Origin: Novosphingobium terrae
GTDB taxonomy: Bacteria > Pseudomonadota > Alphaproteobacteria > Sphingomonadales > Sphingomonadaceae
NCBI RefSeq assembly: GCF_017163935.1
Contig: NZ_JABVZR010000001.1
Span: 3,906,001 to 3,970,000, forward strand
Direction of reading: 5' to 3'
DNA: 64,000 nt
A program made the translations under genes and the position numbers. This document shows positions 17,027-24,339 of the stretch, piece after piece (position 1 is the first letter of the stretch; every line of letters begins with the position of its first letter). The notes beneath the pieces are model-generated. The model was not told the DNA's origin. It saw nothing but the letters and a program-made list of their open reading frames with translations, and ran no database searches.

Positions 17027-18385
17027 ATGGCCCGTTCGATCCTGCGTCCTCTTGTTTCGCTTGCTGTGCTGGGCGCCTCGCCCGTGCCTTTTGCCTATGC
17101 CCAAAATGCCGATGCCCCCGCTTCGGATCAGTCTGCTGCGGCCAAGCCCGATCAGACTTACGCCATCCATGCCCAATCGACGCTGGTGGTGCAGGGCGTG
17201 AAGGGTTTCGCTTCGCCCTACACCGGTGACAACAGCCTGCACCCGCATGACACCGAGGAGACTGTGGACGCCACGCTCTATCTGGGCGTGCGGCCGTGGA
17301 AGGGCGCGGAACTCTGGGTCAATCCCGAGATCGATCAGGGCTTTGGCCTGTCCAACACGCTGGGCGTGGCCGGCTTCCCCAGTGCCGAGGCCTATAAGGT
17401 CGGCAAGAACAATCCCTATTTCAAGCTGCAGCGCCTGTTCCTGCGCCAGACCATCGCGCTGGGCGGCAAGGCGCTGACGCTGGACGCCGCCGCCAACCAG
17501 CTGCGCAGCACCACCACGCAGAATCGCATCGTCATCACCGCAGGCAAGATGGGCGTGGGCGATGTGTTCGACACCAACAGCTACGCCCATGATCCGCGCG
17601 GCGACTTCCTGAACTGGTCGCTGGTGGACACCGGCAGCTTCGATTACGCCGCCAACGCCTGGGGCTACACCTATGGCGCGGCGGTGGAATGGTATCAGGG
17701 CGACTGGACCCTGCGCGGCGGCCTGTTCACCCTCTCCAAGATCCCCAATGGTGAGGAGCTGGGCACCAACCTCCACCAGAACGAGATCGTGGCCGAGATC
17801 GAGCATCGCCACACGCTGCTGGGCCAGCCGGGCGCGGTGCGCATCACCGGCTTCCGCAACCGGGGCATGTTCGCACGCTATGACGATGCCGTGGCACTGG
17901 CCCGCGCGACGGGTGACACCCCCGATCTGGCCCCGGTGCGCCGCATGCAGAACCGCGCGGGCATTTCGCTGAACGCCGAGCAGAGCCTCACCGCCAATCT
18001 GGGCGTGTTCCTGCGCGCGGGCACCACCAATGGCGCGATCGAGACCTATGATTTCACCGATATCGATCGCACGATCGCTTTCGGCGGCGCGCTGAAGGGC
18101 AAGGGCTGGGGCCGGGCGCAGGACACATTCGCGCTGGCCTTCGTGAACAACGCCATTTCGCAGAGCTTCCAGCGCTATCTGGCGGCGGGCGGCATCGGCG
18201 TGCTGGTGGGCGACGGCGCCCTGCCTCACCCCGGCGATGAGCGCATTCTGGAAGCCTATTACACCTATCGTCCGGTCAGCTGGGCCAGCGCGACGGTGGA
18301 TTTCCAGCATATCGCCAACCCCGGCTACAACCGCGATCGCGGCCCGGCCAATGTGTTGGCCGCACGGCTGCATGTCGGTTTCTGA
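17027..18385 (+). CDS. Carbohydrate porin, OprB-like
   Basis: The product has 452 residues. The start at 17027 is chosen because GGGGGAG lies 7 bases upstream and it gives a clean signal peptide (MARSILRPLVSLAVLGASPV, cleavage near AYAQN). The rest is amphipathic beta-strands ending in AARLHVGF with terminal Phe, as in outer-membrane barrels. It resembles OprB-family porins, including RNRIVITAGKMGVGDVFDTNSYAHDPR-like segments typical of the group. Unusually it faces a metal-sensor gene across a shared operator, so it may be a metal-regulated porin. Glycan substrate is unproven. Confidence 0.78.
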   Translation: MARSILRPLVSLAVLGASPVPFAYAQNADAPASDQSAAAKPDQTYAIHAQSTLVVQGVKGFASPYTGDNSLHPHDTEETVDATLYLGVRPWKGAELWVNPEIDQGFGLSNTLGVAGFPSAEAYKVGKNNPYFKLQRLFLRQTIALGGKALTLDAAANQLRSTTTQNRIVITAGKMGVGDVFDTNSYAHDPRGDFLNWSLVDTGSFDYAANAWGYTYGAAVEWYQGDWTLRGGLFTLSKIPNGEELGTNLHQNEIVAEIEHRHTLLGQPGAVRITGFRNRGMFARYDDAVALARATGDTPDLAPVRRMQNRAGISLNAEQSLTANLGVFLRAGTTNGAIETYDFTDIDRTIAFGGALKGKGWGRAQDTFALAFVNNAISQSFQRYLAAGGIGVLVGDGALPHPGDERILEAYYTYRPVSWASATVDFQHIANPGYNRDRGPANVLAARLHVGF

Positions 18386-18402
18386 CGGCCAGAGCACTTT
18401 CA

Positions 18403-18422
18403 GGCCGGGTGGCAACACCCGG
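18403..18422 (+). terminator. Hairpin after porin gene
   Basis: A perfect 8-bp stem, GCCGGGTG-GCAA-CACCCGGC, starts 17 bases past the porin stop. There is no T-tract, so it may slow or protect the transcript end rather than act as a classical terminator. Confidence 0.4.
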
Positions 18423-18453
18423 CGGCTCGAAAAAGGCGGTCAAACGAAAGACT

Positions 18454-18491
18454 CGACCTTGGTTCCCCTCCCCGTCCCAAGGTCGGGGAGG
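18454..18491 (+). promoter_or_regulatory. Two mutually exclusive hairpins upstream of glutamate-synthase-like gene
   Basis: CGACCTTGG (18454-18462) pairs with CCAAGGTCG (18477-18485). CCTCCCCG (18467-18474) pairs with CGGGGAGG (18484-18491). The two stems overlap and cannot form together. This may be an attenuator or simply a dispersed GC-rich repeat. Confidence 0.35.
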
Positions 18492-18586
18492 AGGCCAATT
18501 TAGCTTTACATGGCCCGGCACAAGCGCAACCTAATCCCATAAGTCCGGCGGCACCCACCCCCAGCCCGCCGGAGGTGGAGACTGCC

Positions 18587-20278
18587 ATGACCGATGCCGC
18601 CACGCCCACACCGGGTCACTCGCCGATTCCCCTCGCCATGGCGCTGTTTCGCGATGAGCCATGGCGGCGCAATGTCGTGCTGTGGCTGGGGAGCGTGCTG
18701 TGCGGCGCAGGGGTGATCGGCAAGATCGTCTCGGGCTCGAATGACTGGCTGTGGCTGCTGGTGGCGGGCCTGCCGATGCTGGCTCTGGCGTTGGCGGATC
18801 TCACGCAGCGCTCGCACAGTTTGCGGCGCAACTATCCCGGCGCGGCGCGCTTCCGCTGGCTGTTTGAATCGCTGCGTCCCTTCTCCCGCGCCTATCTGGT
18901 GGAGGGCGACCTTGATGGTCGCCCCTTCACCCATGAGGAGCGCGATCTGGTCTATGCCCGCGCCCATGGCACGGCGGATGCCCACCCCTTCGGCACCCAG
19001 CTCGACGTCTATTCCGACGAATATGAGTGGCTGGCCCACTCCATGGCGCCCAACCCCGATGCCGATCCCGATATGCGGGTGATGGTGGGATCGGACCAGT
19101 GCAAGCTGCCCTATTCCGCCTCGCGCCTGAATGTTTCGGCCATGAGCTTCGGCGCGCTGGGCGCCCATGCCATCGAGGCGCTGAATCTGGGGGCCAAGCT
19201 GGCGGGCTGCTATCACGACACGGGCGAGGGTTCGATGTCGCCCTATCACCTCAAGCATGGCGGCGATGTGTGCTGGCAGGTCGCCTCGGGCTATTTCGGC
19301 TGCCGCGACAAATCGGGCCATTTCGATCCGGTGATGTTCGCCGACCATGCCGCCCATCCTTCCGTCAAGATGATCGAGCTGAAGCTCTCGCAAGGCGCCA
19401 AGCCCGGCCATGGTGGTGTGCTGCCCGCCGCCAAGGTGACGCCCGAAATCGCCGCCACCCGCGGCGTGCCCATGGGCGAGGATTGCGTCTCTCCCCCGCG
19501 CCACAGCGCCTTTTCCACCCCGCGCGAGCTGGTGGAATTCGCCGCGAAACTGCGAGAGCTTTCGGGCGGCAAGCCGGTGGGGATCAAGCTCTGCGTCGGC
19601 CTGCCGCATGAGCTGTTCGCCATCGCCAAGGCCATGCTCGCCACCGGCATCACGCTCGATTTCATGGTGATCGACGGCGCCGAGGGCGGCACCGGCGCCG
19701 CCCCCAAGGAACTCTCCGACAAGATGGGCATGCCCCTGCGCGAAGGGCTGGTGCTGGCCCGCAACGCGCTGGTCGGCGCGGGGCTGAAAGGGCAGGTGAA
19801 GCTGGCGGCCAGCGGCAAGGTCACCTCCGGCGCCTCCATCGCGGTGAACGCCGCGCTGGGCGCCGACTGGTGCAACGCCGCGCGCGCCTTCATGTTCTCG
19901 ATCGGCTGCATCCAGTCGCTCAAGTGCCATACTGGCAACTGCCCCACCGGCATCGCCACCCAATCGGCGGCCCGCCAGCGCGGGCTGGTGGTGCCCGAAA
20001 AGGCCGAGCGCGTGGCGCGTTTCCACGGCACCACATTGCGGGCCCTGCATGAGATCATCGTGGCAAGCGGCCTCAACAGCCCTTCGGATCTGCGGCCCTC
20101 GCATCTGCGCCAGAGGATCAACGTCGCCGAGATGCGCCAGCTGGACGAAATCTACGCCTTCGCCCGGCCCGGAGAGCTGGTGGCGGGCAGCGAAGACCCG
20201 CAGCTGCGCCGCTGGTGGGAGGCCGCCGATGTCGACAGCTTCCAGCGCGCGGATGGGGATCGGTTGGCTCTGGTTTAA
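18587..20278 (+). CDS. FMN-binding glutamate synthase family protein (membrane-anchored GltB-like)
   Basis: The product has 563 residues; ATG 18587 is preceded by GGAGGTGGAG at 18571-18580, better than the in-frame GTG at 18575. Two membrane helices occupy about 28-70, followed by the glutamate synthase FMN domain (VSAMSFGALGAHAIEALNLGA; GAKPGHGGVLPAAKVTPEIA; MVIDGAEGGTGAAP). Cysteines in the pattern CIQSLKC-x4-C fit the 3Fe-4S site of GltS large subunits. There is no glutaminase domain, so it cannot be a full glutamate synthase. Stand-alone members are of unproven function, probably flavin oxidoreductases. Confidence 0.88.
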   Translation: MTDAATPTPGHSPIPLAMALFRDEPWRRNVVLWLGSVLCGAGVIGKIVSGSNDWLWLLVAGLPMLALALADLTQRSHSLRRNYPGAARFRWLFESLRPFSRAYLVEGDLDGRPFTHEERDLVYARAHGTADAHPFGTQLDVYSDEYEWLAHSMAPNPDADPDMRVMVGSDQCKLPYSASRLNVSAMSFGALGAHAIEALNLGAKLAGCYHDTGEGSMSPYHLKHGGDVCWQVASGYFGCRDKSGHFDPVMFADHAAHPSVKMIELKLSQGAKPGHGGVLPAAKVTPEIAATRGVPMGEDCVSPPRHSAFSTPRELVEFAAKLRELSGGKPVGIKLCVGLPHELFAIAKAMLATGITLDFMVIDGAEGGTGAAPKELSDKMGMPLREGLVLARNALVGAGLKGQVKLAASGKVTSGASIAVNAALGADWCNAARAFMFSIGCIQSLKCHTGNCPTGIATQSAARQRGLVVPEKAERVARFHGTTLRALHEIIVASGLNSPSDLRPSHLRQRINVAEMRQLDEIYAFARPGELVAGSEDPQLRRWWEAADVDSFQRADGDRLALV

Positions 20279-20306
20279 GATTTAGGGGATTCACTGCCTC
20301 CGGCGG

Positions 20307-20410
20307 GCAAAGGGCCATCGCCCTTTGCAATCCCTTTATTGTCTGCGTGGCGCCACGGGTTTGGCGTTAGGTGTCGAAGGCGGTGTGAGTGCTTTTAAAG
20401 CCGCTTCGCG
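20307..20410. repeat. Degenerate left end of intergenic element (partial copy)
   Basis: An AAAGGGCCATCGCCCTTT hairpin followed by GCAATCCCTTTATTGTCTGCGTGGCGCCACGGG-like sequence parallels the type 2 end of copies 2 and 7 with many changes. It lies 30 bases past the glutamate-synthase-like stop. No matching right end is near until about 21060. Confidence 0.5.
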
Positions 20411-20435
20411 GAGAGAGGGTGGCCGCAGGGTTGCT

Positions 20436-20954
20436 CTAATCCTCAAAATCCATCGCCACCAGTTTTGCGATCAGATGATCATCAAGGTTCATCACAGCTT
20501 CTGCAATTCGATGGTGACCTTTTGCTATCGCTTGAGCTGAAATTGCAGACAGCATGGTTGCTTCATCCCACACAGAATGTCGATGAAGTGCAACGCAATC
20601 TGCCAAGCCCGTGACAGCCAGATGATAACCATCCGCAAGGTCGGGCGGAATGGCAGGGCCTCTGCCGTTCGCACGGGCGATTTCAATGGCGGCAGGCAAC
20701 TGAAAAAAGGAAAACTCCAACGGGCCTTCCGCCGCGCAAGCGATTTCGACGATATGCGGAAGCGCAGCATAGGACGCATCAAAAACATCGCCCTGGTGGC
20801 AAAGGCTGGACCACAGCGTGAACCACGGCTCGCTATCAAAGCTCACCTTGGGACCGGTCTTGCAAGACAGTTGCCGAAGCAGGTCGGGAATATCGGCCGC
20901 ACTGCCATAGGCGTGGGTTAGCGTCGTCCAGCGAGGATTATCGAGCGGAAGCAT
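20436..20954 (-). CDS. Uncharacterised immunity-like/HEAT-like protein
   Basis: The product has 172 residues and no signal peptide or membrane segment. The segment WFTLWSSLCHQGDVFDASYAALPHIVEIA resembles a motif seen in orphan proteins near toxin-immunity loci, where it forms helical repeats; I recall the pattern but cannot name the family with certainty. Base composition is clearly lower in GC than its neighbours, which suggests transfer. It sits between partial ends of the intergenic element (20307-20410 and about 21060-21129), with no toxin gene visible. Function unknown. Confidence 0.65.
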   Translation of the reverse strand: MLPLDNPRWTTLTHAYGSAADIPDLLRQLSCKTGPKVSFDSEPWFTLWSSLCHQGDVFDASYAALPHIVEIACAAEGPLEFSFFQLPAAIEIARANGRGPAIPPDLADGYHLAVTGLADCVALHRHSVWDEATMLSAISAQAIAKGHHRIAEAVMNLDDHLIAKLVAMDFED

Positions 20955-21059
20955 GCCGCTCTTCTAGGATCGTTCCTTGACCTTCGCCAGATGCCCGCGT
21001 CTGCCCAAATTACCCAGCCCAAAACGCCGCAAGCAACTTAAAACCAGCGAGCCTATGAA

Positions 21060-21129
21060 TGCGCACCAAACCAATAGGCCCAAGCGCCACGCAGACACAA
21101 ATGGGAGCGCGAGGGGGTAACCCCCTCGC
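21060..21129. repeat. Solo right end of intergenic element (partial copy)
   Basis: A type 2 end only: GCGCACC...CACGCAGACA followed by ATGGGAGCGC and a perfect GAGGGGGTAACCCCCTC hairpin, with the pyrimidine-rich flank CATCTTCTCTT. It lies 25 bases past the sugar transferase stop. No core or left end adjoins it. Confidence 0.8.
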
Positions 21130-21154
21130 ATCTTCTCTTAATCCCTTAAATCCC

Positions 21155-22591
21155 TTAATAAGCCTTATCGTGCACCAACACCCGGAAGGTCGCGACGATG
21201 ATCCACATATCGCGCCACAGCGACCAGCCCGCCAGATACTCCAGATCCGCGTTCAACCGGCCCGAGAGGTCTTCCTCGCGATCCGTCGCCCCGCGCAGGC
21301 CCCGGATCTGCGCCAGCCCCGTCAGCCCGGGCTTCAGCGCATGGCGCTGCCAGTAACGCACGTCCACTTCCCAGAACAGCTTGTCGCCCGCCAGCGATCC
21401 GGTGGCATGGGGACGCGGCCCGACAAGGCTCATATCCCCGCGCAGCACGTTGAACAGCTGCGGCAGTTCGTCGATCGAGGTCGAGCGGATGAACTTGCCG
21501 ATGCGGGTGATGCGCTTGTCATCCTTGGAGGCCGACTGCCCGCCATCCTTGCCGACCTTGTTCTCCGTCATCGAGCGGAACTTCATGATCGGGAAAAAGC
21601 GGTTGCCGCGCCCCACACGGCGCTGGAAGAAGAAGACCGGGCCGCCATCCTCCAGCTTGATCGCCAGCGCCACGGCCAGCAGCAGCGGCGAGAGGGCCAG
21701 CACCGCCGTGCCTGCGATGGAGACATCCAGCAAACGCTTGGTGATGCGGCTGCGCAGTCCCAGCGGGCCCACGGAAACCTGCAGAATGCCATGACCGGCA
21801 GCGATACGCGCGCCATTGGCGCCCAGACGCATCACGCTGTCATCGATAACCTCGCCCGCGACATTGGCGCCCTTGAGGATGATGCTCCATTCCACGCGGC
21901 GCTCGGCAGGCGCGCTGACGATCACGCGATCGGCATTGCGCATCACCAGGCCGATGCGGTCCAGCGCGGCGGGGTCGCTCAGCGAGGGCTCAAGATTGAA
22001 GCTGCGGGCGGAGACATGATAGGCACCGGGCACGCTGATCGCCGGGCCATCGTCATCGATCACCAGCTCGTTGATCACCGAGGAGCCGCAGCGCCAGCGC
22101 ACCACGCGGCGCATCTGCAGCCGTTCCCAGCCCAGAGTCAGCACGCTGGCCAGCACGCCCAGCGTAAAGCCGACGCGCGAGTAATCCGCCGTGCTGCGTG
22201 CGTAAAAGGTGATGAACAGCACCACCGCCGCCGAGACCATCAGCGCCATCAGCGCCGCGGTGACGCTGCGTTCCGTGCTGCGCAGGGATTTGATCGCATA
22301 GCCATCATTGTAGAGCGACACGGTCAGGAACACCGGCAGCACCAACTGGGCCAGCAGCAGCGATTCCGCCAGACCGGCGCGCGCGTTATAGGCATAGCCG
22401 GTAAGGGCAAAACCCACGAAAAGCGCGGCCATATCGGCCATCATCAACATGCCATAGCATTGCAGGCGCCGCCGCTGAAGCGAGGGCATCAAGGGCATAC
22501 GCGCCGCGCGGGCGCGGGCCTTGGCCCTTTTGCGCAGTGAACCTCCCAGACGTGCAACAGGTGCGTTCATCTTGATCGTGGCTCCAGACAT
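21155..22591 (-). CDS. Exopolysaccharide polyprenyl-phosphate sugar phosphotransferase (WcaJ/GumD type)
   Basis: The product has 478 residues. Four to five N-terminal membrane helices (about 35-150) are followed by a CoA-binding-like middle domain and a C-terminal bacterial sugar transferase domain from about 280. The hallmark sequences are present: RRVGRGNRFFPIMKFRSM, STSIDELPQLFNVLRGDMSLVGPRP and LKPGLTGLAQIRG. It transfers a hexose-1-phosphate to undecaprenyl phosphate, the first committed step of EPS or capsule synthesis. It stands alone here; no Wza/Wzc-like or glycosyltransferase genes adjoin it. A second possible start is at 22570 (MNAPV). Confidence 0.93.
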   Translation of the reverse strand: MSGATIKMNAPVARLGGSLRKRAKARARAARMPLMPSLQRRRLQCYGMLMMADMAALFVGFALTGYAYNARAGLAESLLLAQLVLPVFLTVSLYNDGYAIKSLRSTERSVTAALMALMVSAAVVLFITFYARSTADYSRVGFTLGVLASVLTLGWERLQMRRVVRWRCGSSVINELVIDDDGPAISVPGAYHVSARSFNLEPSLSDPAALDRIGLVMRNADRVIVSAPAERRVEWSIILKGANVAGEVIDDSVMRLGANGARIAAGHGILQVSVGPLGLRSRITKRLLDVSIAGTAVLALSPLLLAVALAIKLEDGGPVFFFQRRVGRGNRFFPIMKFRSMTENKVGKDGGQSASKDDKRITRIGKFIRSTSIDELPQLFNVLRGDMSLVGPRPHATGSLAGDKLFWEVDVRYWQRHALKPGLTGLAQIRGLRGATDREEDLSGRLNADLEYLAGWSLWRDMWIIVATFRVLVHDKAY

Positions 22592-22749
22592 GGGCGCTCC
22601 TGCGAAGGTACGAGGAAGTCATGTCGGCGGCTGAAAGATAAGGGTGAACTTGCCCCCCGGCCGCTCATAAGGAACACTACTGGTTTGGGTGCAATGCAGC
22701 AAGGCGCAACTGAGACAAATGTAAATTCATGTCGCAGCCACGAAGCGGC

Positions 22750-23778
22750 TCATCGCTTTCGGGCAGCGGCCCGCGTTATTTCGGCCAGGCCCTGGGCCAG
22801 AAGAAGCTCAACTTGCTGACTATTGGTTAATAATTGGCGGTGAAGAATCAGGAGTCTATCCACCAGACGCTCCAGGGCGGGGCCCTGCCAGCGCGACAAT
22901 TGGCGAGTCAGATCGTCGGCATCCTTCCAGAAGACGCGACGGGCTGATTTCTCGGCCTCGATAAAGGCGCGGGCATCGCCGCGCGGTCCCATGCGGGCGG
23001 CAAGACCAGCCAGTTGCGAGGCACGGCGTTCCACCGCCAGCAGCACGCCAACCGGGTTCAGGCCGATCTCGGCCATGCGCTTGAGTTCACCGCCCAGCCG
23101 CGCCACATCGCCCCCCAGCACGGCATTGACGATGGGATTGAGCCCGTCGTCCTCAGTCGCGGCGCCGATGGCGGCGAAGGCGGCCATATCGGCATCGCGC
23201 GGGCGTTCCGGGCTGGCGTCGAGATAAAGTGCCAGTTTGGTAACTTCGGACTGCGCAAGGCGCGTATCCAGCCCGCTGGCCGCCGCGATTCGCTCGGCAA
23301 GGTCATTGGCCATGCGCAGGCCCGCCGCGCTGGCCATGCCGCGTACCGATGCGGTGACAGAACGCAGATCGGGCGGATAAAACATCGCCACCACGGCGTC
23401 GTCGCGCTTTTCCAGCAGCTTCGCGCATTTGCCCTTGTCGGTGGCGCCGGGTGCCTGAACGATCACCGGCCACAGACGTTCGCCGCCGACAAGCACCTCC
23501 AGCGCATCATGCGCTTCATCGCCCGAGGCGCGGACCCAGAGATAACGCCGGTCCCCGAACAGCGAGGTGGAGCGGGCTTCGTCACCCAGCCGTGCGGTGT
23601 CGCGGCGCAGTTCTGCGCCGGTGAACTCCACCCTTTCGCCGGGATCGGGCAGCAGTTGCAGGATGCGCGTGGCGGCATCCTGCACGCTGGCCTCATCCGA
23701 ACCGCAGAAGAAGAAGACGCTGCACTCCCGCGCCGCGCGAGCGGCCTGAGCGGGAAAATCCTTCTGCGTCAGCTTCAT
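22750..23778 (-). CDS. holA: DNA polymerase III subunit delta
   Basis: The product has 342 residues in the HolA family, recognisable from FFFCGSDEASVQDAATRIL near the N-terminus, the central AAA+-like region and the C-terminal collar (LLILHRQLLTNSQQVELLLAQGLAEI). It is the subunit that opens the beta clamp in the clamp-loader complex. It is 7 bases after lptE in the leuS-lptE-holA order, which is conserved across many alphaproteobacteria, so these genes are almost certainly one operon. As usual in the family, the sequence is poorly conserved and has no intact Walker motifs. Confidence 0.92.
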   Translation of the reverse strand: MKLTQKDFPAQAARAARECSVFFFCGSDEASVQDAATRILQLLPDPGERVEFTGAELRRDTARLGDEARSTSLFGDRRYLWVRASGDEAHDALEVLVGGERLWPVIVQAPGATDKGKCAKLLEKRDDAVVAMFYPPDLRSVTASVRGMASAAGLRMANDLAERIAAASGLDTRLAQSEVTKLALYLDASPERPRDADMAAFAAIGAATEDDGLNPIVNAVLGGDVARLGGELKRMAEIGLNPVGVLLAVERRASQLAGLAARMGPRGDARAFIEAEKSARRVFWKDADDLTRQLSRWQGPALERLVDRLLILHRQLLTNSQQVELLLAQGLAEITRAAARKR

Positions 23779-23785
23779 CGCGCGC

Positions 23786-24334
23786 TCAGCGCTTGGGCTG
23801 CGGGGTGTTGTCGGCGGGCTGGGGGTCAGCCTCGATATCGCCCTTGCGCAGACGCACCGCCAGCGAGGTGACGATGCGATCGGCCACCACGCGGGTCAGG
23901 TTCTCCAGCGCAGTCTGCTCGGCGGCCACGGTGGCATATTCGCTGGAGACCACATCGATGCCCGCATCCGAACCGGCGGTGGCGTCGAGCAGAATCTCGC
24001 CCGTGGTGGTGTCCACCAGCTGATAGCGCGCACGCAGGGTGCGCCTTTCGCGGCCCACCGAATCGTTGGCCAGCAGGCCAAGACCTTCCAGCTTGTCATC
24101 CAGCCGCACATCGAGACGGAAGCGCTTGGCGCCATCGCGGTTGCCGGTGGGGTGCATCCGGTCCTCAAGGGCATTGCGCATCAGCCAGCCCTTCTGCCCC
24201 GGAATCGCCGGTACATCGACATTGTCGAGCCCCTGCGAGACCGCCGCATGGCTGCCCCCCTCATAGAGCGGATGCAGCCCGCAGCCGCCCAGAACAGGCG
24301 TGGCGATCAGGGCAAGGGCCAGAAAGCGCTTCAT
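23786..24334 (-). CDS. lptE: LPS assembly lipoprotein LptE
   Basis: The product has 182 residues with a lipoprotein signal: MKRFLALALIATPVLGGC, lipobox Cys18, followed by GLHPLYEGG, the usual LptE N-terminus. The body (LDVRLDDKLEGLGLLANDSVGRERRTLRARYQL) matches the two-layer LptE fold. LptE plugs the LptD barrel and helps insert LPS into the outer membrane. It lies between leuS (5-base gap) and holA (7-base gap). Together with lptC and lptA earlier in the window, three LPS-export components are present, but not lptB, lptD, lptF or lptG. Confidence 0.9.
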   Translation of the reverse strand: MKRFLALALIATPVLGGCGLHPLYEGGSHAAVSQGLDNVDVPAIPGQKGWLMRNALEDRMHPTGNRDGAKRFRLDVRLDDKLEGLGLLANDSVGRERRTLRARYQLVDTTTGEILLDATAGSDAGIDVVSSEYATVAAEQTALENLTRVVADRIVTSLAVRLRKGDIEADPQPADNTPQPKR

Positions 24335-24339
24335 AGGGT

